Positions 1 through 6,429 of a DNA stretch of 6,429 bases are shown piece after piece. This DNA comes from Caulobacteraceae bacterium. Its GTDB lineage: Bacteria > Pseudomonadota > Alphaproteobacteria > Caulobacterales > Caulobacteraceae. The translations under genes were made by a program, and so were the position numbers. Every line of letters starts with the position of its first letter. The first letter of the stretch is position 1. The notes below the pieces were generated by a model. The model was given only the letters and a program-made list of their open reading frames with translations. It was not told the DNA's origin and ran no database searches. The stretch is taken from NCBI GenBank assembly GCA_013815405.1, contig JACDGF010000132.1:1-6429 (forward strand), in the 5' to 3' direction.

Positions 1-1131
1 CGCCTGCAGATTCTCCTCGGTGATGTCGGGCGCCCGGCCCGCGAACTCGCCCGCCAGCATGGCCTCGAAGGCGCCCACCGCCGGCGCGATCGGGATGTCG
101 CCGAGGCCCACCCCCGCCGCCGCCGCGCAGGCCGCCGCGTCGTCCAGGCTCGCCCGGCTGGTGTAGCGCGAGGGCAGCATGAACGCCCGCACCTGATCCG
201 GCCCCAGGGCGTCGCGCGCGCCGACCAAACTGAGGGCCGAATCGATCCCCCCCGAAAGGCCCAGCAGCACGCCGGAAAAGCCCGACTTGCGCACATAGTC
301 CCGCAGGCCCAGGACCATGGCGCGGTAGATCTCCTCGGGTCCACTCGGCCAGTCCGCATGCGGAGCGTCCACGCACCGCCAGCGGCCGGCGCCCCGCTCC
401 CAGGTCGAGCAGGCGAGGGCCTCCTCGAACATCGGCAGGCTCATGCGCATCTCGCCGTCGGAGCCCAGCGCGAAGGAGCCGCCGTCGAACACCAGCTCGT
501 CCTGACCGCCCACCTGGTTGACATAGATCAGCGGCAGGCCGGTCTCGGCCACCCGCGCTCGGGCCACCGTCAGGCGCTCGCCGTCGGCGGTGCGGCGGAA
601 CGGCGAGCCGTTGGGGACCAGCAGGATCTCCGCCCCCCGCGCCTTCAGGTCCCGGCAGGGCGCCGGCCCCCAGATGTCCTCGCACACCGGCACGCCGATC
701 CGCGCGCCCGCCGCCTCGAACAGGCCCGCCGCCTCGCCCGGCGCGAAGATCCGCTTTTCGTCGAACACCCCATAGTTGGGCAGGTCGATCTTGAACGACA
801 CCCCCCGCACTTCGCCCCCCGCGATCAGGGCCACGGCGTTGCGCGGGCGCCCGTCCTTCCCCGCCCAGGGCAGGGTCACCAGCCCCGCGCAACCGCCCGC
901 CGTTTCCCTGGCCAGGCGCTCCAGCGCCTCGCCGCAGGCGCGCAACGCCGCCGGCTTGAGCGCCAGGTCCTCGGGCGGATAGCCGATCAAAAACAGTTCG
1001 GAAAAAAGCGCGATGTCCGCCCCGGCCGCCGTCGCCTGCGCCATCCGCGCCCGCGCCAGCGCCGCGTTGCCGGCGATGTCCCCCACCGTCGGATTGGCCT
1101 GGACGGACGCGACGACGAGACGATCGGGCAT
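1..1131 (-). CDS. nadE: Glutamine-dependent NAD+ synthetase, N-terminal 377 residues (C-terminus off window)
   Basis: Catalyses the last step of NAD+ synthesis in the cytoplasm: ATP-dependent amidation of deamido-NAD+, using ammonia freed from glutamine. Seen: an N-terminal nitrilase-type glutaminase domain (about residues 5-260) with the family triad Glu45 (in SELFLIGYPPEDL), Lys114 (just before LPNYGVFDEKR) and Cys150 (in VPVCEDIW). It is followed by the ATP pyrophosphatase domain with its P-loop LGLSGGIDSAL (SGGIDS at 293-298). The visible part ends at TEENLQA, the start of a conserved synthetase motif. The family usually has about 550 residues, so roughly 175 are missing to the left. The ATG at 1131 is firm, because an in-frame TAG lies only three codons upstream. 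There is no clear Shine-Dalgarno sequence, so translation may depend on coupling or be leaderless. It lies 53 bp downstream of dksA on the same strand with no obvious terminator between, so a dksA-nadE operon is possible (inference). Confidence 0.95.
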   Translation of the reverse strand, partial: MPDRLVVASVQANPTVGDIAGNAALARARMAQATAAGADIALFSELFLIGYPPEDLALKPAALRACGEALERLARETAGGCAGLVTLPWAGKDGRPRNAVALIAGGEVRGVSFKIDLPNYGVFDEKRIFAPGEAAGLFEAAGARIGVPVCEDIWGPAPCRDLKARGAEILLVPNGSPFRRTADGERLTVARARVAETGLPLIYVNQVGGQDELVFDGGSFALGSDGEMRMSLPMFEEALACSTWERGAGRWRCVDAPHADWPSGPEEIYRAMVLGLRDYVRKSGFSGVLLGLSGGIDSALSLVGARDALGPDQVRAFMLPSRYTSRASLDDAAACAAAAGVGLGDIPIAPAVGAFEAMLAGEFAGRAPDITEENLQA

Positions 1132-1184
1132 GGCGCGTATCTAGCGAGCCCCGCGCCCATCCCCAAGCCCCGGGGCGCCCGCCG

Positions 1185-1613
1185 TCAGTCGTCCCGGTGC
1201 ACCCGTTCGCGGCGTTCGTGGCGTTCCTGGGCTTCCAGGCCAAAGGTGGCGATCGGGCGGGCTTCCAGGCGGGCCAGGCCGATCGGCTCGCCGGTCTCCT
1301 CGCAATAGCCGTAGGCGCGCTCGTCGATCCGCCGAAGCGCGTCGTCGATCTTGGCGATCAGCTTGCGCTGGCGGTCGCGGGTGCGCAGCTCCAGGGCCCG
1401 GTCGGTCTCGGAGGAGGCCCGGTCGGCGAAGTCGGGATGGTTCTCGGTCTCGGACTGGAGGTGGGTCACCGTCTCGCGCGCCTCGCGCAGGATGTCGTCC
1501 TTCCAGTCCAGCAGCCTGTGCTTGAAATAGTCGAGCTGGCGTTCGCTCATGAACGGCTCGTCCTCCGAGGGACGGTAGTCCGGGTCTTTCAAACGCACCA
1601 CAGACGCAGACAT
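1185..1613 (-). CDS. dksA: DksA-family RNA polymerase-binding transcription factor, single-cysteine type
   Basis: DksA binds in the secondary channel of RNA polymerase and, with ppGpp, adjusts promoters in the stringent response. The 142-residue protein has a helical coiled-coil segment (about residues 24-95) whose tip carries the functional D-x-x-D-x-A motif as PDFADRA (Asp61, Asp64, Ala66). A C-terminal globular part (YGYCEETGEPIGLARLEARP, then ATFGLEAQERHE) aligns with the zinc-finger region of E. coli DksA. Only one of the four zinc cysteines remains (Cys104); the other three positions are Thr, Gly and Ala, so zinc is probably not bound. I recall that other alphaproteobacterial DksA proteins, such as the Rhodobacter sphaeroides one, also lack the full zinc site and still function, so this is a lineage trait and not damage. 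The ATG at 1613 is supported by a GAGG Shine-Dalgarno sequence at 1619-1622, 5 bases upstream. It is divergent from the oxygenase gene and upstream of nadE. Confidence 0.93.
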   Translation of the reverse strand: MSASVVRLKDPDYRPSEDEPFMSERQLDYFKHRLLDWKDDILREARETVTHLQSETENHPDFADRASSETDRALELRTRDRQRKLIAKIDDALRRIDERAYGYCEETGEPIGLARLEARPIATFGLEAQERHERRERVHRDD

Positions 1614-1669
1614 CGACGCCTCGCACCCTGCCCCGCCAGGGCCGTCTTTCGCGACCCCGCGGCCCGGCG

Positions 1670-1697
1670 CTTACAACAAAACCGGACGCAGGGGCAA
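1670..1697 (-). promoter_or_regulatory. Candidate sigma-70-type promoter for dksA
   Basis: Read on the minus strand there is TTGCCC (1697-1692; 4 of 6 matches to the -35 consensus), a 16-bp spacer, then TGTAAG (1675-1670; 4 of 6 matches to the -10 consensus). It sits in the only A/T-rich patch of the 156-bp divergent intergenic region (1614-1769) and would give a leader of about 50 bases before the dksA ATG. This is a pattern match only. No comparably good promoter was found on the plus strand for the oxygenase gene; TTGCGA at 1704-1709 lacks a convincing -10 partner. Confidence 0.3.
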
Positions 1698-1756
1698 TCG
1701 GCCTTGCGACGACCGCGCCCCAGGCTCGCTGTGTGTGGTATTTTCGTTCGAACCAC

Positions 1757-1762
1757 GAGGAG
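1757..1762 (+). promoter_or_regulatory. Strong Shine-Dalgarno site fixing the oxygenase start
   Basis: GAGGAG lies 7 bases before the ATG at 1770. It settles the start of the dioxygenase gene, whose frame is open far upstream (ATG at 1197) across the antisense of dksA. Translation from 1770 gives a protein that begins like other PhyH-family members, with a short helix leading into a GYTIVEDAI strand. Confidence 0.7.
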
Positions 1763-1769
1763 AAGCGCC

Positions 1770-2573
1770 ATGAACGCGGCCGCCGCCGAAGCCCACGTCG
1801 CGCGCGTCCGCGCCGACGGCTACACCATCGTCGAGGACGCCATAGAGCCGGATCTGGTCGAGGCCCTCGCCGCGGCGCTGGACCGCCTCGAGCGCGACCT
1901 GGGCGCCCGCCCGGCCGACAACGGCTTCGAGGGGCGCGCGACCGTGCGGCTCTACAACCTGCTCGCCCGGGGCGGGCCGTTCGACCAGGTTCCCGCCCAC
2001 CCCGCCGTCCTGCCCATCGTCGAGGGGGTGCTCGATCCGGGCTGCCTGATCTCCTCCCTCTCCTCGATCGCCATCGAGCCGGGCGAGGCGGCCCAGCCGA
2101 TCCACGCCGACGATATGGTCATCCCGCTGGAAAAGCCCCACGCGCCGATCGTCTGCAACTCCATGTGGGCGCTCACCGACTTCACCGCCGCCAACGGCGC
2201 GACGCGCCTGGTTCCGGGCAGCCATCGGCGGCCCAACCCCGAATACGGCGGCGCCTACGAGACCGTGGCGGCCGAAATGCCGAAGGGAAGCGTCCTCGTC
2301 TGGGACGGCGCCCTGTGGCACGGCGGCGGAACCAACACGACGCAGGCGCGGCGCACCGGCGTCGCCATGAACTACTGCGCCGGCTTCATCCGCCAGCAGG
2401 AAAACCAGCAACTCGGAATTCCCCCCGCCCTGGTCCGCCGCTTCCCGCCCCGTCTCCAGGAGCTCGTCGGCTACGGCGTCTACCGCGCCCTGATCGGCCA
2501 TATCGACAAGGACAGCCCCGCCCGGCGGCTGAACGGCGGCGGGGAGTTCCAGTCGATCTGGGATCGGGGGTGA
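1770..2573 (+). CDS. Phytanoyl-CoA dioxygenase (PhyH) family protein
   Basis: Predicted cytoplasmic non-haem Fe(II)/2-oxoglutarate-dependent oxygenase of 267 residues, a typical PhyH length. It has no signal peptide or membrane segment. The double-stranded beta-helix fold is marked by the iron-binding H-x-D as IHADD (His112, Asp114), the family block NGATRLVPGSH (142-152), the distal iron ligand His184 in LWHGGG, and the 2-oxoglutarate-binding arginine in ARRTGVAMNY (Arg194 or Arg195). All catalytic positions are present, so the enzyme is probably active. The substrate cannot be read from sequence: bacterial PhyH proteins hydroxylate fatty acyl-CoAs, amino acids such as ectoine, or small secondary metabolites, and no pathway partner lies in this window. 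It is transcribed away from dksA, is probably monocistronic, and ends only 16 bp from the convergent res gene. Confidence 0.88.
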   Translation: MNAAAAEAHVARVRADGYTIVEDAIEPDLVEALAAALDRLERDLGARPADNGFEGRATVRLYNLLARGGPFDQVPAHPAVLPIVEGVLDPGCLISSLSSIAIEPGEAAQPIHADDMVIPLEKPHAPIVCNSMWALTDFTAANGATRLVPGSHRRPNPEYGGAYETVAAEMPKGSVLVWDGALWHGGGTNTTQARRTGVAMNYCAGFIRQQENQQLGIPPALVRRFPPRLQELVGYGVYRALIGHIDKDSPARRLNGGGEFQSIWDRG

Positions 2574-2596
2574 GGGGTAAGATTCGAGGTTATAGA

Positions 2597-2648
2597 TCCT
2601 CCCCCGTCTCTATTGCGGGGGCGGGGGACCCCGAAGGGGTGGAAGGTG
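2597..2648. repeat. REP-like GC-rich inverted-repeat element overlapping the 3' end of res
   Basis: Two back-to-back hairpins are visible: CCCCCG (2601-2606) pairing with CGGGGG (2616-2621) across a 9-base loop, then ACCCC (2628-2632) pairing with GGGGT (2636-2640) across GAA. The pattern (CCTCCCCC, a spacer, GGGGGCGGGGG, a small second hairpin, then GGTGGAAGG) resembles the short palindromic intergenic repeats common in Caulobacter-type genomes; that resemblance is from memory. It codes for the last ~19 residues of Res. There is no T-run, so it is not a classic terminator, but it lies between two convergent genes. No second copy was seen in this window. Confidence 0.4.
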
Positions 2649-4562
2649 CGCGCGCGATGCGGAGCAGGTCATCGACGGTGACCGCCTGGATGAAGGTCGG
2701 CTCCGAGCCTCCGTTCGCGACCTCGCGGAAATGGGCTTCGCCGCAGCGGATCTTGGCCGCTTCCCTTGGCCGCAGGTCGTCGATCAGCAGATTGGCCTTG
2801 GTCTCCACGACGAAATAGAGCCGGTCGCCCTCGGTGGTGGCGATCAGCACCGCCCAGTCGGGATTGTAGGCCCCGAGCGGCGTGGGAACCTTGAACCAGT
2901 CGGGCAGCTTGGCGAACACCTTGACCGCCTCGTTGGCATTCAGCCCTTCGGCGAAGGTCCGCTCGGTGGTCGAATCATAGCGTATCTGCTCGGTGACGCT
3001 TTTTTCCGCCGCGATCATCTTGTCGAGGTATCCCTGAAGTTCCTCGGCTTCGAACAGCGCCTGGGCATAGTAGCTCTCGGCGGCGATCTTCACTCGGTTG
3101 ATCGACTGCGCGGCCTGGTCGATGAAAGCTGCGGGATTCACCCGCAGGTCGTCCAGCCGGCCGCTGTCCACCAGCACGCGCGCCAGGGTCTTGCGGGTCA
3201 GCTGGGTGCGATTCTGCAGTTCGCCCAGCACGTCGAGGACATCGAAGGTCTCCGGCGTGAGGGCGATGAAATCCGAGGTCGTCTCCTCCACGCCGGCGAC
3301 GCCGGCGCGAGTAACCTCGTATCGCGCCTTGCGCCAGCGCGCCTGCGCCCGGGCGACCAGGATGTCGGCCTTCAGGCGAGCCGCAGCCTGCACGATCAGG
3401 GCCTCATTGTCGAACACCATGCGGTAGGTGGTCTTGGCTTTGATCCGGTCCCACAGGGCGCGAAAATCCTCGCCCAGGAAGATTTCGCGGTTGAGCGCGA
3501 TCGGCCGTTTCTTGTCGGCGTCGCGCACCTCCAGGCGGCCGGCCAGCTTGGTCAGGAGCGCGCGGGCGGCGGGAGCGACGGCGTCGAAGGCTTCCGGAAG
3601 AGCAAGGGTTCCGGCCTTCAGTTCGCGCCGCAGGCTGTCCTCGATCCGGCCCTTGGCGTCGACGAAGCCCTGGTCTCGCAGGAAGTCGAAGAGAGCGGCG
3701 GACCGCGCGACGCCCACGGGCTCCAGCTCGCCGTCGGCATCCTCGAACGACAGGGCCGCGAAGGCGTTCTGCTCCACGGTTCCGAACTTGATGCCCAGAT
3801 CATCCTCGATCTGCTTCTGCAGGCCCTCGGCGAAGGCGGCGTAGCTCTCGTCGGCGACCACGGTCAGGACGTTCAGGCCTTCGTCCCGCCGCCGCTCGCC
3901 CTTGCTGTCGACGCACAGGCGCAGGCCCCGGCCGATGGTCTGACGCCGCTCGCGGTCCGTACCCGGCTCGCGCAGCATGCAGATCTGGAACACATTGGGA
4001 TTGTCCCACCCCTCGCGCAGGGCGGAATGGGAAAAGATGAACCGCAGCGGCTCCGCCTCATCCAGCAGCCGCTCCTTGTCGCGCATGATTAAGCGAAAGC
4101 CCCGTTCGGCGTCCTCGCGGCTCGTGGCGTTCTTCATTTCGCCCGCCGCGTTCAGCTCCGGTTCGGTCACCTTGCCGTGGCGGTCCTTCGAGAAATAGCC
4201 GTCGTGAGCGCTCGCCGGATCGGCTGGCGTCTTGCTGAACAGCGAGTCTTTGTAATCGGGATGGGCGGCGAGCTTGCGGTACTCCTCTTCGAAGAAGACA
4301 CCGTATTTGCCGAGAGAGCGCGCGCCCTCCGGGCCATGGACGCGGTAGTGATCGACGCGATCGATGAAGAACAGGCTGAGCACCTTGATGTGCTGGGGCT
4401 TCAGCACCTTTTCCCGATCGAAATGCTCCTTGATGACGCGCGCGATCATCCGCCGCACGACGCTGTCGCGGTCGACGTCGCCGTGGGCCTCCCCGACGCT
4501 GAAATACTTGACCTCGCCGGGCAGATTCAGCTGAAGCCAAGCCCCGGACGCGCCGCGCTCGA

Positions 4563-4577
4563 TCGTCCCGATGGAAC
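4563..4577 (-). other. Frameshift position in res
   Basis: Upstream of here the minus-strand frame ends RDVYRDV and then degrades to PSGRSSAARPGLGFS before TGA (4529-4527). The frame one base behind reads IGTIERGASGAWLQLNLPGE and continues into KYFSVGEAHGDVDRD, which fits the family. A single missing base in GATGTTCCATCGGGACG restores continuity; the exact base is ambiguous. There is no X-XXY-YYZ slippery heptamer and no long homopolymer, so a recent deletion or a base-call error is more likely than programmed frameshifting. Confidence 0.8.
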
Positions 4578-5602
4578 ATCGCGATAGACGTCCCGCTTGG
4601 TCAGCTCCGCCAGATCCTGACCGTCCTGCACGACCCGCGTTTGGCGTAGCACCCCGCCGGCGCCCTGAACGTCCACCTCCACCGTCGCGGTCGGCGCCCG
4701 GCCTTTGGAGAATTTCAGATCGAGGACGTGGAGATAGGGCGCGTTGTGCGCCCCGCTGATCTCCAGCCCGGCCACGTCGATCCGCTTGACCAGCTTCTGC
4801 TCATAGGCGTCCACGGCGTCCAGGCGATAGATCATGTGGTACGGAGGCTTGGGGGTGGCGGAATAGCGCAGGGTGCAGAGCGGCTTCATCTGGGCCAACG
4901 CCTCGCGCCCCTTGCCGAAGGCGCCCCCCTCGATCGATTGCGGCTCGTCGACAATCACCACTGGCCGCGTGGCGCGGACCAGGTCCACCGGCCGGTCGCC
5001 GCCGGTGCGCTCATGGGGGGTGTAAAAGACATTGGTGTCGAGCTTGTTCAGGGCGCCGATGGTGGCGACCATCACCTTGATCGTCGCCGAGGTCGCGAAG
5101 TCGCGAACCTGTCCGAGCTTTCCGCTGTCATAGACGAAGGGGTCCATCGGCTGGCCGGCGTAGAGGGCGCGGAAGTGATCCCGGGTCATCTCCAGGGTCT
5201 TGGCCACCCCCTCGCGGATGGCCACCGAGGGAACGACGATCACGAACTTGGTGAGGCCGAAGCGCCGGTTGAGCTCGAAGATCGTGCGCAGATAGACATA
5301 GGTCTTGCCGGTTCCCGTCTCCATCTCGATGGTGAAGTTCATGCCCTCCAGGGCGTCGGCCGGGGCCAGGGCGTGACGAAGCTGGACGGCGCGCAGATTG
5401 GCGAGAATCTCTTCGGGCAGGAGTTGCAGCCGGTTGCCCACGCCCAAGCCGTCGTCCTCAAGGGCGAGTTCAGCCTGGGCCGGATCGGCCTGGGCGCGCG
5501 ACACCGTGAATTCGGTGCGGTTGATCTCCTGGCCCTTGAAGAGGTCGCACGCCGCCTCGATCGCCGCCCGCTGATAGGCGAGGTCGGACTCGAAGCGGAA
5601 CT

Positions 5603-6310
5603 TCATACGCTGGCGACCTTCAGCAGCTGTTCGCCGAGCCTCTGTTCCAGGATCGCCGCCACATTGGTCTTGGCCACATCGTTCTCGAACCCGGCGTCCT
5701 TGAAGAAGACGGTGGTCTGGGCGACCGGCTCGAGGGCCAGCACCCATGCCGCCATGCCGTCCGCCAGGGCCTCGGCGCCGGCCGCCTTGACCTCGCCCAG
5801 GCACACCACCAGCGCCCCGCCGCCAAAGGCGTGGACCTCGCGGCTGGCGATGGTCTTCACCACCGCCGGTTCGACCAGGTCGATGCCCTGCTTGAGCAGC
5901 AGCTCGACCAGCAGGTCGTCCTCGGTGCGGCCGGGGACAAGGTTGTCGGCGGCGCCCAGCAGATCCCCCTCCAGGTCGGCGCCGGGCGCCCAGGTCTTGA
6001 GGTTGGAGGTCGCCAGCTTGTAGACGCGGAACCCCAGGTCGGCGGTGGTGTCGGGATGCTCCGACCTGATCTTCGCCGCCGCCCGCCGCAGCCGCTCCTT
6101 GGTCAGCTCGGCAATGTTGCGCGGCTTGCCGATGGAGTCGCAGAAGTCGGCGGCGGCGCTTCCGGCGTCGTCCTGTCCATCGAAGGTCTCCGGCAGCTGC
6201 ACCAAAATGTAACGTCGGCCACCTTCGTTTGCAGCGTTCCGCGCCATCACCGCGTGACCAGTGGTTCCGGAGCCCGCAAAGAAATCCATAACCACGACGT
6301 TCGTAATTGC
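5603..6310 (-). pseudogene. mod: Type III DNA methyltransferase Mod subunit, C-terminal remnant
   Basis: Type III Mod is a beta-class adenine-N6 methyltransferase in which the catalytic DPPY motif and target-recognition domain precede the SAM-binding motif. Only the C-terminal portion is readable. It begins with VVMDFFAGSGTTGHAVM (motif I, FxGxG), then RRYILVQLPETFDG, NIAELTKERLRRAAAKI, GFRVYKLATSNLKTW and a C-terminal Res-contacting-type region ending in LLKVASV (TGA 5605-5603, overlapping the res ATG). From GTG 6295 this is 230 residues. An in-frame TGA at 6313-6311 stops the frame just upstream. None of the three minus-strand frames from there to 6429 shows the F-x-TPKP-type motif X normally preceding motif I, nor DPPY. 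About 60% of a usual Mod (roughly 600-650 residues) is missing, so methylation is not expected. The remainder could lie beyond the window if the gap is an insertion. Confidence 0.85.
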
Positions 6311-6343
6311 TCAGCCCCCTGGTGCGGCCGGCCATTTGGCGGT

Positions 6344-6372
6344 TTGACACCGGAATCTCGTATGTGATTCAA
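6344..6372 (+). promoter_or_regulatory. Candidate promoter with GANTC methylation sites, facing right
   Basis: A perfect TTGACA hexamer lies at 6344-6349, with ATTCAA at 6367-6372 as a weak -10 after a 17-bp spacer. Two GANTC sites fall inside or at the edge of it (GAATC 6353-6357, GATTC 6366-6370), and a third (GATTC 6398-6402) lies just downstream. In Caulobacter relatives GANTC is methylated by CcrM and read by GcrA at cell-cycle promoters. The promoter call rests on one good hexamer; the methylation role is inference. Confidence 0.35.
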
Positions 6373-6386
6373 ACTTGGGGTGGAGC

Positions 6387-6429
6387 GTGAAGTCATTGAT
6401 TCGCTTGACCGAGAGGGTCTTGTTCGCCT
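6387..6429 (+). CDS. Possible start of a UPF0114 (YqhA-like) membrane protein, first 14 codons only
   Basis: A GTG at 6387 opens a plus-strand frame reading MKSLIRLTERVLFA and leaving the window. From memory this resembles the N-terminus of UPF0114/YqhA inner-membrane proteins, in which a short amphipathic segment of this kind precedes SRWLLAP and the first transmembrane helix. Upstream lie a G-rich stretch (GGGG at 6377-6380, GGAG at 6382-6385) and the TTGACA hexamer. Fourteen residues cannot establish identity. A GTG at 6380 in another frame (MEREVIDSLDREGLVR) is an alternative. If correct, the mod remnant abuts an intact, divergently oriented chromosomal gene. Confidence 0.3.
   Translation, partial: MKSLIRLTERVLFA

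Larger units (their letters stand above)
2590..5606 (-). pseudogene. res: Type III restriction enzyme Res subunit (helicase-nuclease), broken by a -1 frameshift
   Basis: In an intact type III system Res translocates ATP-dependently on DNA and, bound to Mod, cleaves it. The first frame (ATG 5606 to TGA 4527, 359 residues) opens with FRFESDLAYQRAAIEAACDLF. It carries Walker A METGTGKT (95-102), Walker B VDEPQS (219-224) and motif III LRYSATPK (246-253). Homology-like reading stops at LTKRDVYRDV (near residue 344). It resumes in the -1 frame from IGTIERG and runs to TAA at 2590. That half has motif V SALREGWDNPNVF, motif VI RRQTIGRGLRL and a PD-(D/E)xK nuclease site (NPDW, then VVETK; 2797-2862). 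Adding one base gives 1005 residues, a normal Res length. The start overlaps the mod stop as ATGA, implying coupled translation. GTG 4458 could start a C-terminal fragment, but it would lack motifs I-III. The last ~19 residues (APSTPSGSP onward) come from a REP-like sequence. A sequencing indel is not excluded. Confidence 0.9.

Noticed and set aside
1167..1176. GC palindrome GCCCCGGGGC between dksA and nadE as a terminator
   Set aside because: It has no loop and no following T-run on either strand, so it would not form an intrinsic terminator.
358..1308. 316-codon plus-strand open frame opposite nadE
   Set aside because: The product is rich in Arg, Ala, Pro and Gly as expected for a GC shadow, while the minus strand encodes NadE with complete catalytic motifs.
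1197..2573. Long plus-strand open frame extending the oxygenase by 191 residues at its N-terminus
   Set aside because: The extension runs antisense through dksA, has no family similarity, and a strong Shine-Dalgarno site precedes the internal ATG at 1770.
2601..2640. Bidirectional rho-independent terminator between the oxygenase gene and res
   Set aside because: Hairpins are present but no U-tract follows on either strand; it is better described as a REP-like repeat.
2731..4092. 453-codon plus-strand open frame opposite res
   Set aside because: It is a shadow frame of a high-GC gene; the minus strand carries clear helicase and nuclease motifs and the plus-strand product has none.
4527..4620. 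Programmed -1 ribosomal frameshift in res
   Set aside because: No slippery heptamer in the right phase is present in the overlap, and Res proteins are not known to use this mechanism; simple mutation or base-call error fits better.
4728..6023. 431-codon plus-strand open frame opposite res and mod
   Set aside because: Antisense to well-supported coding sequence, low-complexity composition, no recognisable domain.
6303..6429. Left end of an IS66-like element beginning GTAA
   Set aside because: Four bases of similarity only, no visible transposase start and no target duplication; the frame at 6387 looks more like a chromosomal gene.

Overview
The window is very GC-rich (hand counts give about 75% in one 60-base sample) and its genes look like those of an alphaproteobacterium, most likely Caulobacterales. 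The main reasons are a DksA of the alphaproteobacterial type with a single cysteine, and a clustered-G REP-like sequence of a kind I associate with Caulobacter and relatives. The genus is an inference.

Layout. (1) 1-1131, minus strand: the N-terminal 377 residues of glutamine-dependent NAD+ synthetase (NadE), cut by the window edge. (2) 1185-1613, minus strand: a DksA-family transcription factor, 53 bp upstream of nadE and possibly cotranscribed with it. (3) 1614-1769: a divergent intergenic region with a candidate dksA promoter and a strong Shine-Dalgarno sequence for the next gene. (4) 1770-2573, plus strand: a 267-residue phytanoyl-CoA dioxygenase-type Fe(II)/2-oxoglutarate oxygenase with intact metal ligands and unknown substrate. 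(5) 2590-about 6310, minus strand: a type III restriction-modification locus in mod-res order with an ATGA overlap. Both genes are damaged. The res gene carries a one-base frameshift near 4563-4577, which separates helicase motifs I-III from motifs V-VI and the nuclease site. The mod gene keeps only its C-terminal part, starting just before the FxGxG S-adenosylmethionine motif, with a stop codon right upstream. The 3' tail of res runs through the REP-like GC hairpin sequence. (6) 6311-6429: a lower-GC stretch with a TTGACA hexamer and three GANTC sites within 50 bp. It leads into what may be the first 14 codons of a UPF0114 (YqhA-like) membrane protein on the plus strand.

Together this reads as ordinary chromosomal genes (NAD synthesis, stringent-response regulation, an orphan oxygenase) next to a decaying type III R-M system. 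As the sequence stands, neither methylation nor restriction by this locus is expected: Mod lacks its DPPY motif and target-recognition region, and Res is split. I see no tRNA, rRNA, CRISPR array or complete insertion sequence. The most informative points are the two independent lesions in the R-M locus, the repeat-derived Res tail, and the GANTC-rich putative promoter at the right edge.
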